From positions 251,706,440-251,770,439 of the forward strand of contig CM077116.1 in assembly GCA_039619475.1 (NCBI GenBank): DNA of 64,000 nucleotides, given 5' to 3'. Positions 23,996 through 37,298 of this stretch are shown here, piece after piece; positions within the stretch are counted from its first letter, which is position 1, and every line of letters starts with the position of its first letter. The notes beneath the pieces are model-generated. The model worked only from the letters and a program-made list of their open reading frames with translations. It did not search any database and was not told the origin of the DNA. The position numbers and the translations under genes are program-made. The stretch comes from Icerya purchasi (lineage: Eukaryota; Arthropoda; Insecta; Hemiptera; Monophlebidae).

Positions 23996-25547
23996 GAATC
24001 GCTATCGAATTCGTTATAGTCGATTTCTAATCTATCAGGACTGTCGGATTTTTATTTATACGAATAATACCTAATAATTAAAAATGATTACGTGTGAAAT
24101 TTTATTTGACACAAATATGCATAATGTACGTATCATTAATTTTTTTCCTACATTTTTGTGTTTTTTTTTTTATAATTTTATTGACGGCTTCGTATTTTTT
24201 GTGTTACATGCCGCATAGTACGAAAAAATATCGTGCATCGTGTTACATTCGATCTTTTACTGAGATTATTGCTGTTATTATTATATCGTATATGAATAAT
24301 AAACCATTTGATACGTTTGATAATGAATGTAATAAAATCGTTGTCAGCATTATTAAAAAAAAAAAACACAAAATATATGAAAATGCCACAATAATCGTAC
24401 ACTGCGATAATAAAGAACAGTTCTTTTTTGAATGCATCCAATGAGTGATTTATTGCGTTTAATCACAATGGGCAGGAAATTTTATGCAAAAATACGGGAA
24501 AAGAGTTGATAGTATAATATTTCATACGAGAAAATGGCATTTACAATGTAAACGTTTCGGTAATAAAAAATAAACAATCTGACGGAAATTCCACGCGCTA
24601 TTATTTATTTTTGCATGAATTATAAAATATTTCAAAATGACAAGACCTATCGGTGTTGGTTTTTTTTTTTTTTTTTTTTTGAAAAAGTAGCATAAATAGT
24701 AAATAAAAAAAAAAAGAAAAAAAGAACGGTTACGCTGCATACACGTAAGACATTTTTGTTGATGTTAACCTTTATTGTAGTCTAGTCGTTTTATTATCTT
24801 TCGTTCGATAGAATAAGTATATAGATTTATACTTAACGATGGCGAAGAGCTCCATACACGCGTCGTCACTGTTTACTTTCGGATGGTTTTACAAAAGGAT
24901 AAATATGATGGTCTCTCTCACTCTTTAAAAAAAGGTCACTGACTTTTGGGCGTATTTCTTATCTCCGTTTCAATGGTTATAAATAATAGTTCTCAAACGA
25001 CCTTTACAGCTTATTAAGAAATGTTTACTGCGTATTGCTGAAGGAGATCGTCTTGTGTAATTTTAACGACGCAACATGACAGCGTATACGACAAATCCAG
25101 TTGCAGGTTTTTTTTTTGGTTTATGGATAGATGATGGAGGTTGCGCGTTTTTTTATCAATAACAGCTGGGGTAAATAAAAAATGAGTACTATAGAACTGT
25201 TATTTAACGGTTACAAATGAGATTGTGTGTTTATAAATTATCAATTTAAAAGTGAAGAGAATTATATATGTATATATGTTGCGTGAAATACTTCTTAACA
25301 ACGTCAAAATCTCTTTAAAAAAACTACTGATTAATAATTCAGCGATCACTTTGGCAAAGAGTATCCTTGAAATATTTATAAAATATTACTGTTATGTTAT
25401 TGTTATTAATTTTCTTTGAAAATTTTACAGATCTGCCGCTGTTGCGACTGTGATGAACATATGAGACAAAAATCAGGGATATGATTTTAATAATTAATAT
25501 TTGATTAATTACATGTAAAATGTTATGCTTCGTTTTAATCGAGGCCA
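23996..25547 (+). other. tara intron, AT-rich
   Basis: AT-rich with T- and A-runs (e.g. 24,660-24,680) and overlapping open frames on both strands around 24,100-24,440. Those frames are low-complexity and have no recognisable domain. No RNA gene is seen. Confidence 0.45.
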
Positions 25548-25680
25548 AAAAAAATACAAACAAATAAATAAAAAAATACAAACAAATAAAAAAAAAACAA
25601 CAAATAAATAAAAAAATACAAACAAATAAATAAAAAAATACAAACAAATAAATAAAAAAATAAAAAAACAAATAAACAAC
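25548..25680. repeat. A-rich minisatellite (22-bp unit)
   Basis: About five imperfect copies of a 22-base unit containing AAATAAATAAAAAAATACAA. On the minus strand it translates to a Phe/Leu/Tyr-rich repeat, which is an artefact and not a protein. Confidence 0.9.
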
Positions 25681-28575
25681 TTCCATTCTGATCATCTGTA
25701 TATGTGTTTTTTTGTTTTTTTGATTTTTTTTTCCCGGTTTAAATAACCGTTAAAACATTAATATTTTTAAGATCCTAAGGAGTTCGTTGATCGTTGTGTT
25801 TCTTCCATTTCGACCTTCCTTCCCTTATCCGTCACATCTGTCTGTTTGTCGTGGCCAAAAGAAATTAACCGTTTCCTGATTATTGTTTGTTAGAGTTGAC
25901 TTCTACTGTGTCCCCGTACGGGGGCAGTGATGCTTAAATAATAAAACCAAAAAAAGAAGAAGAAAAAAGTTAAATTTTTTGTAGCTACATAGGGGCTGCT
26001 AAGATGAAGAAAGATCGGCAAAAACCTTTTATATTAATGGAGAGGTGAAAATACTACCGTGTGTTCGGCCAAAAGGTGTTAGGAGCAGTATGTGTGTTGG
26101 ACTTTCGGCGAACTGCAGCGGACGAATTTTGGAAAACGCATTTCAAATCGGCCGGGGAATGACTCGAGATTCGCAACGTTCTTACGTGCGTACTCATAGC
26201 GTAAAAACTTCACACCACTTTCATGCTGCGTCGTCGTTTTATTTCGTCGCGCGCGCGTTCATTGTTTATTGCGCGCATTCGTTTTATTTGCTTTTACCGT
26301 TCAAATGTAAATTTTTATATTTATCCCCCCCCCCTACACACACACACACACAAACACAAACACTCTGGGGTTTTATTCTATCCGGTCTTGTTGCAGTATA
26401 TTTTATTATCGTTTGGCATCATTTTTGTTGCGTCGCTAAGGTTGCGTTTTTGTATTTTTGAGTCACCATGCGTTCGTCGGCCAGTATTTCAACTTGGCTG
26501 TATTTCGGAGTCGATAAAATTTCGCACTACATTTAAGTAATTTTAGGCCTTTTTTTTATATCTAAAGGACACATAGGCTACATATTTTTCCTTTTGTTTA
26601 GTATTGTTTTTTACTTCTTCTTTTTACTACGTTGTGGTTGTCGTTGTTCCGTAGTCATAGGACACTGATTACCGAAGAATCTTAATGCAGATCCACTGTA
26701 ACGTACGATATCGGTCGTAATCTAATTGTGAGCCGGCTAGATTTTTCGGCTCCGGCTAGTGCATATCCGCCTTGAAAGAGGATAGAGTCCACAATCTCGC
26801 GTTGGAAGATTACTACATATTCTATAAATCCTAGTCCAATTCGATAGCTTAGTGTTGTTAAAGAGCCGGGGTTACAGATATTCCTCGAATATATGTATGT
26901 ACTACTACACGGACAGCAGCGTGTTTCGATATTGTTGCATAAAGAGTTACAAGCTTCTATCCGTAGTTAATAATGTGGCGACTGTAACAAAAGATTAGAC
27001 ATAAATTAGTACGCGCCCGAAATCAAACGATCCATTGGATCCCGCGCCGGTGTTCAATTTCGAAGAGAAATAAAAAGAAAAAGAAACGAAACGAGGAAAG
27101 ATAATAGAACAGTTGCACGGAGAAGAAAGAAGTTTGAAATGTACGTGTCCGTCGGAAGGGATGGTATAAACTTCGGGAGAGAGCTAAATGACTTGTCTCC
27201 GGAGGCGAACAAGATTTTTCAATTCGACCGTTTGACAAGAAATTCTGACCGCGAAATGGCATCAGCAGCGCGATCGACCTTGCCCATCTGTAAAGAATAA
27301 TGCATCTTTTTGGATCTTTCGACTTTAGCTACACCGGGTGTGGAGGGGGTCACTGTTTACCTTGAACCCGGCGGGTTTTCGTTTGGTTTTAGGCGTGTTG
27401 ATTACATTATGGATTATATATTATGGCGCTACGGATACATCACGCAACGCGTTCTACCGATAAATTTTCCAAATAGGCTCGTTTTAATTCGAACAATGTG
27501 TGTCTGTTATCGGTTGTCGGTTGAATATTATCCACGTTTTCCAACTTTTTACGAAAATTTAGTCATAGGAGATATTTCGTTTCCTAATGAACCACTCTAT
27601 ACATCACGTACTTTGTAAATTTAAATTCTACCCCACACTTCTTATGCAGTCTAAGAGAATCCGTCTACTTGCTCATTTACGCGGTATGACCAGTTAGCGT
27701 TTTTTTTTTTTTTTTTCATTTTAATTACAAGAAATTTTCAGGTGATTACTAGAGTTAATGAGAGGATGAATAATTAACAAAAATCAAATATTATGCGCAC
27801 CGGAATCTTTCGGATTGAAACGATCCGAAATAATCATTGGTATCCGTAACGTCACACCAGCTGTAAGAAGAAGGTTTACTTGAATTCTTTCGTATATTTT
27901 ATGCTTTTTTTGTTTTTTTTGTTTTTTTTTTTTTTTTTTTTTTTTGAATCAAATAAGTCGACCTGCTGTCTATTTTTAAACTTAACCGTTGCATACTTTA
28001 CTTTCTGTGTTTACTTACCGTCACTCTTCACCTCTATACTGTAAATAAATAAAATGTGTAAACATGAACTGGATTCAGATGCGTTTGAATGCGAGAGAGC
28101 GATGATTTATTTTTTCCTCTTTTTTAAACTGTTTTTCTTACATTTCAGTTATAGCGTGCATTCTTTTTTCTTTTTCTTTTTCCCTGCATTTATATACCAC
28201 CCACGACAGAATTTCTGCTCCTTGTTAACTGTTAAAATTCACGCGAGCCTACTGGACTCAGTAATACTTTACGCCGTAAACTGAAACATGCCTGGCTTTT
28301 TCGGTGGTAAAAAATTTTAATGCAATACATGAGCCGCCAACGAATTAAAGTAGGAAAAAAAACTGAAATAATTGCATTATTACAAGGTGTTTTTTTTTTT
28401 TTTTTTGCTGAAAATTAACTTGTATTATACTCGTAGTAATCAATATGAAATAGCTAAAATATAGGACAATGTTGATATGCCGATAATGGAAGTAGATTTA
28501 CACGTTTTTGTTATAGTCAAGAACTCAAAAATTGTTAAATTAAATTTAAAAAATATACATTTGTGTGTGATAAGT
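25681..28575 (+). other. tara intron, mixed composition
   Basis: CpG-richer patches occur around 26,040-26,300 and 26,640-27,600 within AT-rich DNA. A (CA)n tract is at about 26,337-26,352 and poly-T runs lie at 27,700-27,717 and 27,920-27,945. Open frames at 26,045-26,461 and 27,310-27,618 (138 and 102 codons) have no recognisable domain and no clear splice context. I see no supported gene. Confidence 0.4.
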
Positions 28576-28662
28576 ATATCGATATATATATAGATAGATA
28601 GATATATATAGATAGATAGATATATATAGATAGATAGGTAGATAGATAGATATAAAATAAAA
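28576..28662. repeat. (TAGA)n/(TA)n microsatellite
   Basis: Higher-order simple repeat: blocks of three TAGA units alternate with short TA runs at least three times, giving a period of about 24 bases. Confidence 0.9.
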
Positions 28663-31102
28663 AAATATCAATTTAAAACTTTTTAAACAACGGGGACTTG
28701 ATAGCCGGTATTTGTCTATCTTGTTTTCATATTTATTTATATAATGTAATTTGGTAATATTTAATAAATAGGTTCGTATTTTTTTCATGTTTTCCAGATT
28801 AGTTTTAATGTTGTCTTTAATAGTCTGTGTTTTCCAGTCGCTAAAAATGATTTACAAATTTTTATAAATCGGCGGTTATTTCGCCGCGTTAAAGATGAAA
28901 CAGCGCGTGAAATATTTTTTACCTGGATCTCTGATGTTCGGTAAATTTTGATAAGTCTTATTAGATGAAAAAGGGAAGGATATTGCTGTGCGAGAAAATA
29001 TGGTTCCTATTTTATAGTTTTCCCCCCTATACGGGTTACTACTAACGTCATCGTTGTTCATATGAAAAAAACGCGTTACCAATATATTATCGTCAGCATC
29101 GTCGGTGGTAAAAGTTTGAATTTAATTTTTAATTGCAATAAAATTTAACCCTTTTCTAATTAAATTTTAATATATCATCATCTTTATTTGCGATATAATT
29201 TTGTTTTTTTTCCTCCGGCAATTTATCCCGTCATTTCGAAACAGATACCGTTTAAGTGTCTCTTTATATAATAAGGAACTATAAATGTGGAGGGGGAGAT
29301 ACAGAAACAAATATAATACATGTTTTTCAGACAAAAATGTATTTATAATGAGTGTGATTATTTTTTTCGCATTCCGTTAAAAAATTGTAAGTACTGTGAA
29401 TGCGCAGTTTAAAACGAATTCGTAAAATCTATTCTAGAATTTTATACGGGATACGTTTAGACATCATCTCGTTTTCTGATATTTTATTATATTTCGTTAC
29501 CGCAGTAACAGTAAAAACAAATGTGTTCAACATAAAACACAGAAACACATTTATTCGACGACGTAATTAATACGGTACGTGGAAAAGTGTACTAATAAAT
29601 AGGATCATGAACGGTGTACTTAGTGTGTGTGACGTATGACACAAGCACCGGTGGTGGTACTGTTACGAAGTATTGTCACGGTTACTTTTATCGTTTGATA
29701 AAAATCCGGTTAATGGTGTGCATTAACAGCAGTGCGTGCGTCCAGACGAATTGTTCGTAAGAATGTCTGTTTCGTTTCTTTTCTAATTACGGTCCTGCTC
29801 GCTCACCAGCAAGGTATAATAGTATATATGCCGAGCGCTATCTATTGCACGGAAATGGCACTATAATATTACCGAATAAACAAAAGATAGCTCCCCACGA
29901 TCGCCGCGCGAACGAATAAGTGCGATAAGTATGTCTTTTTCGGACGAAGCGTTGAAAATTCATTTCACTCCGAATACGGTTGATGTTGTAAAAATCATCC
30001 ACCGAAGAAAACGGATTACCATTTTCTCTTTGAATTCCACACTAAATATCCGGTAAACGATTTTTTTCCCTCGTTTAAAAAAAAAAAATTGTCGTCTTTT
30101 TTAATAGCTGTGGTGGTACGAGTGAGCACTTACGCATAAAGTCACCGTGAGGGGGAACCGCGTTCGATTAACTTTTACTGCAATTATTAGCAACGACATT
30201 GGTGTTGTTTTTTAATTAGACGACGCGTGTATAAATAATTAAACAAAAAAAAAAAAAGAAGCTTACTAGTTGAATTAAATTAGTGAACAGTTTATTTCGG
30301 TGTAATACGAAGGCTGTTGAGTTGGTAGGCGTACAATAATAAACATTACATTATAAGGAGATGGTAAATAAAAGTTATTGAAAAAAAATTAATATTTAAT
30401 AGGTAGAAGAAAAAGTTGAAAATTGTTCTTTACGCGCTATTACAAATGTAAATTACGTAAAAGCAAATCTACGCTACATATATATATAATTGTAATCTGC
30501 AGGAACGTTTTCGGTCATTTGCACGTTTAGTTGATGATGGGCTCTGCGGATAAATATATCGATGTATACATGCCGTTTCTGTTTACTATTCATGTAATTG
30601 TAATTGATTTTTAATGCTCAATAATTCTAGCAGACTATAGTAGATTTATCTATAATTATAATTAAGCGAAATTACATAATCACTATTGAGATCTTTCTAC
30701 GAGCAATTATTACCATCATTTGCTAATATGCGATTATTTTGTTCAGAAATTTCGATTTCATACTGAATAAATAGTAAAAATAAGGCAGATTAAAAGATAT
30801 GAAAAGAAACGGTATGTAGGAGTAAGAACGATGTAAAGAAAAAGAATGAAATTAATGAAATGGGTGATAGAAAAAAGGCGAAATGGGCAATAAAATAGAA
30901 CAATTTTTTAGTAGGAAGATGAAAAAATAAAATTAAAAATACGAAAAATAGGAAGCCGCATACTACCCTTATAACGAACATTGACGATAAGAAGTTGCGA
31001 GTTGCTTACCGCACATCGGAAACTGCTAGGATAAATCCTAATTGAATACCGTCCTCACGACAGTCAATTTATATTTTTATCTTCTGTTTCTTATGATTTC
31101 AG
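28663..31102 (+). other. tara intron, distal part and splice acceptor
   Basis: AT-rich intronic sequence ending in a pyrimidine-rich tract and the acceptor GATTTCAG at 31,095-31,102. No further exon, RNA gene or transposon with ends is recognised. The open frame of the next exon extends back to an ATG at 31,042, but those 20 codons (MNTVLTTVNLYFYLLFLMIS) lie in the presumed acceptor region and are probably not translated. Confidence 0.55.
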
Positions 31103-32808
31103 AATCGCTGGATAGCGGCGCTAGCACGAAAGTAACGATAGCCGTTGAAACAGATTACAGCCGGTCGCAGAGGATAACAATGAAGTCGGACATACTGTCG
31201 TCGGACGTCGATCTAGAGCAGCAAAAGCCGGATGATAATAATAATGACAGCGAAAATTCTTCGTACGATGATAAATCGGCGGATGATGTTTTAGGTGACG
31301 TTGTTACCATGGCCGAGGATAAAACTGATAAGGACTATTTCTCTTCTCCGTCGCAATCTTCTGCCTGTCCAACGTCGTCGTCATTAGCAAACGATTTCGA
31401 CGACATGCAAGATTTTTACGGTACCGGAACCGCGGGTTCACTTCGATCCAGTTACAGTTTAGGCAGCGGAAGCGGCAACAGTATTTGCAGGCCGACCATG
31501 ATAAGCGGCAAATATCGGCAGAAGGAAGAAAGGCGAAAAATGCTGAAAGTGTCGATGAACAAACTGCGTCGCATCGACGATCCGGAAAGTTCTTTACGCC
31601 GTTCCGTACTGATCAACAACACGGTGAGAAGGTTGCAGCGAGAGGCTCGCGAGGAGAAACTGCAAAAGTCTCAATCAGTTTCTGCCTGCAGCGGCTCCTC
31701 CATTGTCGCTAATTCTCCGTCGCAAAGTAAATGCTTCGGCATTACCAACGATTTCATCACTAAACAGCAAGAGGACAATTTGAAAAATTCCAGCGACGAA
31801 TTGTCCTTCTTGACCGCCTCCACCATAGGCCACCGAGGAGCTAGCGATCAACTGTTGGCCATTACCAGCTTACACGACAATCCTTCCACCAATAAATCCG
31901 CTCGCTCCTCATCGCCGACTGCACACTCCTCTTCTTCATCGCCTGTCGCTTCCTCCTCTTCTTCGTCCGGTTCCGCTGCCGTCGGCGAACTAACCTCGAA
32001 TGGTAACGAAGATGACGAACGTATTATTGTACAGTCGATAGCGCAAGACTTTGATTTACCTTCACCGCTTGAACTTTCTACAACTAGCCCTACTTCGAAC
32101 ATTACTACTGACAGTGCTAGCCTCGTTACTTCCACCATTTCTTCTTCATCGTCTTGTCCTTCTTCCTCTTCTTCCGTCGGTTCCTTATCCTCGTCTACGG
32201 TAAGCAGTGTTCAGCCTCATCACCACCACCACAATCATCATCATCATCATCATCATCAACAACAGCAACAGCCGAATCGGAAACGTTCAATAGAGGACAA
32301 CGAAAGTAGTTTAGTAGACGATTGCGACGTAGTTTTGAATCAGTTTTACCTTCAGGCATGCGCGGTTCCCTCTAAAATGCTATCCGCGCTGGACGAGGAT
32401 GAAGATGAAGACGTTAATGTGGTTGACATAGACACGTCGCCGCCGATAAGCGTTGATTTAGTTGACCACCACCATTCGTCCTCGATTAAAAGAAGACGCT
32501 TGATGAGTCCGTCAGATTGCTGTAAAACCGCCGCTGATCGGCTTCGCGATAATATTTCTTCATCTTCACCGCTACTTATGCCTCCTCTTGTCGCAGACGA
32601 TTGGTCTTCTTCCATGATTGACGATGACGCCGCTGCCGTCTTCATGCAGCCGAATCTCCTGTCCTCGGCAAACTGTATGTCGCACGCCCAACCAGCGCTC
32701 ACTGCGACCACCTCGCCTCATCAGAGTGCCAATTTTTCCTGCGGTCATTCTTCGCTATTGAATGAAATCGTCGTTTATCACAATTTGATTGCCTCCTTGG
32801 AATCTTAG
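31103..32808 (+). CDS. tara: SERTA-domain protein, taranis/TRIP-Br-like (large 3' exon)
   Basis: The exon encodes 568 residues, about 602 with the proposed first exon. The SERTA motif lies at about residues 175-220 of the spliced product: KEERRKMLKVSMNKLRRIDD followed by SSLRRSVLINNTVRRLQ. SERTA proteins (insect Taranis, vertebrate SERTAD/TRIP-Br) are nuclear transcriptional co-regulators linked to E2F/cyclin-CDK and chromatin control; Drosophila tara belongs to the trithorax group and acts in cell cycle, identity and sleep. Downstream are long Ser-rich stretches, a His/Gln run near residues 406-425, a basic NRKRS cluster, an acidic DEDEDED patch near 466, a KRRRL cluster near 498 that could be a nuclear signal, and a hydrophobic C-terminus (LLNEIVVYHNLIASLES). 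GC content is well above the flanks. Start: the frame runs to an ATG at 31,042, but the TTTCAG acceptor at 31,102 joins in phase with the exon at 7,607-7,709. An internal ATG at 31,180 could serve a transcript with a non-coding first exon. Confidence 0.93.
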
Positions 32809-33600
32809 CGCATCCGAACAACGTCCTTCTAATTCACGATATACTGGAGAAAAATAATCTGTCCCATTTAATCACAACACTCCTTCTTCCGGAAGATGGT
32901 GTGTTTTTACCGAGTACTGTTTTTTTTTTTTTTTTTTTTTTCATAATCGCCCGTACTTTTAATTTTAATCCCCCCTCCCTCCCTATTTCGCCTCTATCGA
33001 CCATTTGGTTGTTGTTTATTTTTTCATATAAATACATTTATACTCACTCTTCTCTCGTTTCGTACAGAGTACTTAATAAAATAAAAGCTTGGTTGCTGCT
33101 TCTTCGGAATAATAATGTTCTGTCTACTTTGCTAAATTTATTTTTGTATCGCAATTACCGAACCAAAAATTTCTTTTTATCAGAAAATTAAACATATTAT
33201 TAGTGTCGTTATTAGTAATTTTGTTACCATATATAAATTTTGCACATATGTGTACTTTATTATTGTACAACTGTATACTGTAATACTGTTATTTGTGTGT
33301 CAAATGTAGTCAGAATTATTTTAAGATTTTTGCATGAAGCATTGTAAAAATGTACACATAAATGTAAATATAATAAAATTAGGATGTTAGTAAAGTTATC
33401 ATCGATATAATTATTATTATTATTATTATTAATGTTTGTGTTTATAGTTGTAAATTTTTATGATGTTTTCAATTTTTAAAAAAATTAAGTATATTTCCAT
33501 TGTATTTTTAAATGAATTATTTTCATTGTATAAATGTGTATACGATAGTAAATATTTTCGATGATCGTACGTACGGTTGTTAATAAACCGTGTGTCAAAT
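32809..33600 (+). terminator. tara: tara 3' UTR with polyadenylation signals
   Basis: After the TAG stop at 32,806-32,808 the sequence returns to AT-rich. Canonical AATAAA signals occur at 33,075 and 33,080 (overlapping), 33,372 and 33,582, so several 3' ends are possible. A TGTAAATA element at 33,363-33,370 fits the Pumilio recognition consensus, and an (ATT)n run lies near 33,410-33,430. Poly-T at 32,921-32,941 is within the UTR. Which signal is used cannot be told from sequence. Confidence 0.6.
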
Positions 33601-36418
33601 TAATTTTCATGTTTATCGGTTACATTAAGAGGGATAAAAATAATAAAAGGGTTCAGTTATGCGGGTATCCTCATATATTTTTTTTTTTTTAATTCTTTAT
33701 CGATGTTTATTAATTATATTGTAATCGTTAGTTACCTAAATTGTTTTATCGTTTCGTGTACGATTATTTCGGTCGCTGCTTATTTAAAAAAAAGTGTACG
33801 CATGACACGATTTCTTAAGTAATTTCATTTTTGCAATTTGACGATATTGTCAAAAATAAACTTTTCTCGATATTTTATATTCTCAAAGCATAATGATTTA
33901 ATAGTGAACTAAATGATTACATATGTCTTTACTAAAAATTACCAAATTTTTGATCAGTTTTGAAATAATTAAATTATAACTGTTTTTTTTTTTTTTATTT
34001 TATCATATTCGCAACGGTAACTTAATAGCTGGTTACAAATTATTAAATCGCGGTAACGGTTTATTACATTATCAACGAACTCACCAAATATATATTTACA
34101 TTCGGTGAAATTGTATTATTAATTTAAGTGCCTAGCGGTATATACTGTAAATTAGCGAATTTTTATACTTCATTAAATTAAATATTACAGATTGAAATGC
34201 TGAACAACTTTAATTATGTTGTTGCGGAAGACCAAATTTTTATATTTTATAATAATATACTGATTAAAGTGTCCAACGGTAGTTTGTTATATATTATAAG
34301 TGACCAAATTTTTTAATTTGATAAAATTAATGTTTACATTACTAAGCATTTCTTACTTACAAAGAAAAAAAACAAAAGGAGTCTAACGTTTGTATTCAAT
34401 TTTTTTAAAAGTTCATTAATATTTATAATTGTTTTTTTTTTTTTTATTTCAAAATATACCGGCAAGGTTATAAGTTTTTAAAAATTAATTTTCAAGTTTA
34501 TTTCACTCGTTCAATTTAAACGAGCAGAATAATTCGTCGCGTACGAGTTGTAGTTTAATTACGGAATAACTAACCTGATTTACCGCCACACTGGAATTTT
34601 TTCTAATTGCAATTCCTTTCAACTGTTTAAATGAAATATTTTGATATGTCAGAATACGTTCTATCATATTTGCACGTAAAATCAGCTTATTACGGAAGTA
34701 TACATAATGTCGTCGCATATTGTTAAACAAAAAACTCAAATTGATATATGTGCAATTTTTTCCCCCCGTTTCTGTTAAGCATTAGCATAATATGGTGCAT
34801 ATCGCGTTTGTTTATAATATTATGTTACGAGTTCGTTATGTACACAAGAAACCTTTACATTTGAATTGCTAATAAGTCAACTTAATCGCTTTGTCGAGCC
34901 ATTCACCGCGCTACTCCGTTATTTAGACTTTTATTTATTATTTTTCAACATTTCGGCATTAAACGCAATTTAACTGCTTTAATCGAAAGCAAAATGGAGA
35001 AATTACGACGCCTTAGCAACTTGATTGACTGCATACTTGCTTTTTAAATGAATACAAAAAGAATTTTCCTCTGTAAACGCGAACTGGTCGATTTTTTCAT
35101 TGGTCAATATTAAAAATTCCATCTTCATTATTTCTAAAATGAACAAGAATTACCATACTGAGTATTTGGATTTATTTTATTATTTTTAAAATTTTTTTAA
35201 ATTGATTAATAATTACGGGCATTAAATGTTTCATTAGGAAAAAAACTTATGATACAGGTTTTCCAGGTTTTGTGGTTGTCCGGCTTAAAGTTTACAAAGA
35301 AATAAATATAGATATTAAGATCAGCTCCAAAGAAATAGTAATTGCGAAGAAATATACGGTTCGCTATTGCTGCTGAATAAACAGCGAAATGAGCTGATTT
35401 AGGGGCAGAACGAAACTTTCGTTGAAACGTACACACGTTTTAGACTTTATATGTAAAAGCGAGGAGTATTACATTATGTCGAGTTCTTTTGAATCGAATA
35501 TTAGTTTATTGTATTTTATAACGAAACCTGTATTTGTCCGTATATTTAGACCAGAAAAATTATTAAAATTCGGGAACAAGCATTGTAAATAGAGTAGTAA
35601 CTTATAAGTGGGACCGAACGTATACACATTTTTTCATAATGATTATGTATTTTGTAATGCTGTAAAATATTATTATTGTTACTTTTTGATTACATTAAAA
35701 TATAGAATGCGCTCTTTTACGTGTAATGTGAAAATCTGTTAATTATTGTAAAATGTAATTATAATTTAATTCATTCAGCGAATAATACACGTGTGTGAAA
35801 ATTCTTTCTTGTACATCATTTCGAATTTATTCGAAGTTAAGCGATTTTAAAATTTCAATATGCACCCCCCGTCTAAGAGTAAACAATTAGAATTGTATCT
35901 TGCGAGATATATACCCCTTCCTTAAGTAGGCATTTTATCAGGTTTAACAGTGTTCGTAATTCTAACTGTAATAGTAACACTGGTAGAATAAGCGCTATGG
36001 AAAAGAAAGAAAGAAAGAAAAAAAAAGTAGGAAAAAGTAGAAACATTTCGAAAAATCGTTTATTTATGTTTCGTCTCTGGTGTAACTTTTCGATATTTTC
36101 ATTTGCGCGAAATTGAAAATTATAAACAGATACATTGATTTTTGACATACATAGGCGAGGGATGTTATGCACTGATCATTACCATTTCACAGCAGTCGAC
36201 TCGCCGATCGATCTCCTATGGACGTCTGCTTTTCGAATATCATTTTCCACCAACTTGTTGTTCTACCTCCACTGTGCCTTCTTCTACATCGGTTTACATG
36301 AACTCTAGGTTCTATGAGGAATTTAGAAGTAAATTTTTTTAAAAAAGTTGTAAAAAACTTATCTACAACCTACTTAATAGTTCGCACTATTGTAATGTAT
36401 CAGTTTTTGAAAATAAAC
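33601..36418. other. AT-rich intergenic DNA
   Basis: Between the tara 3' end and the jockey-like insertion. Very AT-rich with short non-significant frames on both strands. No transposon ends, RNA gene or exon are recognised. Confidence 0.5.
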
Positions 36419-36425
36419 TGACAAG

Positions 36426-37287
36426 TTTTTTTTTTTTTTTTTTTTTTGCATGCCGACTCGTAGGTCATCAACGCAAGTGATCATTAGTTATTTTAAGTGT
36501 CCTAGATAACGGCGCATCCCAATAGATGAAGCCGCTAGTCATAGATTAGTTTTCCATTTTTTTTTTTTTTTTTTGAGCGTTTTGGTATTATCTTTAATAT
36601 TAATAATGAGCGGTAAGCGCATCTCTGCATTGTTTTTTCTTTAGTCGTCTGACGGGATTGTCAGGAAGACCGGTAGTTTTCATACGCGATATTAATGGGT
36701 TTAAATTATAGCTGAATGCCGCATGCATTTTGGTATATTGCTGCTTGTATATCGCCAACACTGAAGGAACGTTGAGATCATTCTCGATTATAGTATTACG
36801 AACATAATAAGGCGCATTGGTTATTATCCTCAGTATCTTCGACTGGAACGACTGTATTTTTTTGAGATGCGTTTTTGCGGCTGATCCATATATTTCTAAA
36901 CCTTATTTCCAGATAGGAGCTATGATGGTGTTATACAATAACATTTTATTGTTCAGACTGAGTTTGGATTTTCTTCCTATTAGTGGATATAATTGTCTCA
37001 GTAGCGACTTCAATTTTTTCTTTGTATTAATTACATGCAGATTCCATACTAAGCGTTTGTCAAAGGTTAATCCCAAATATTTAACTGATTGTATCTGCGG
37101 TATTTTACAGCTGTTATAAGTAACTGGAGGACATGTTTCTCGGGATTATTTGTGAACGTGATATGTGAAGATTTTTGTTCATTAATTTCGATCCTCCAGT
37201 TGAGAGCCCAATTTTGTAGTAACGATAAATGATGTTGAATGTACCTTGAAGCTTCATGACGATCTTCGTGCGCAGCTAGTATAGCAA
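36426..37287 (-). mobile_element. Jockey-like LINE, 5'-truncated copy with target duplication
   Basis: On the minus strand the sequence encodes the C-terminal part of a jockey-type reverse transcriptase. Recognisable segments are NWRIEINEQKSSHITFT, VKYLGLTFDKRLVWNLHV, KLKSLLRQLYPLIGRKSKLS and APYYVRNTIIENDLNVPS. One in-frame stop and at least one frameshift (between HITFT and VKYLG) inactivate it. A poly-A tail (T run at 36,426-36,446 on the plus strand) marks the 3' end. The duplication TGACAAGTTTT is present at 36,419-36,429 and 37,288-37,298. The catalytic core and endonuclease are missing through 5' truncation, the usual outcome of target-primed reverse transcription. Confidence 0.9.
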
Positions 37288-37298
37288 TGACAAGTTTT

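Noticed and set aside
25339..25695. 118-codon minus-strand open frame, Phe/Tyr-rich
   Set aside because: It is mostly the translation of the A-rich minisatellite at 25,548-25,680.
26045..26461. 138-codon plus-strand open frame
   Set aside because: Contains a (CA)n tract encoding Thr-His repeats, has no recognised domain, and no splice or promoter context supports it.
27310..27618. 102-codon plus-strand frame in a less AT-rich patch
   Set aside because: Composition is suggestive, but no domain, homologous family or splice site pair could be recognised.
31042..31102. N-terminal 20 codons of the SERTA open frame
   Set aside because: They lie in the pyrimidine-rich acceptor region, are AT-rich and hydrophobic, and the in-phase splice from 7,709 gives a better gene model.
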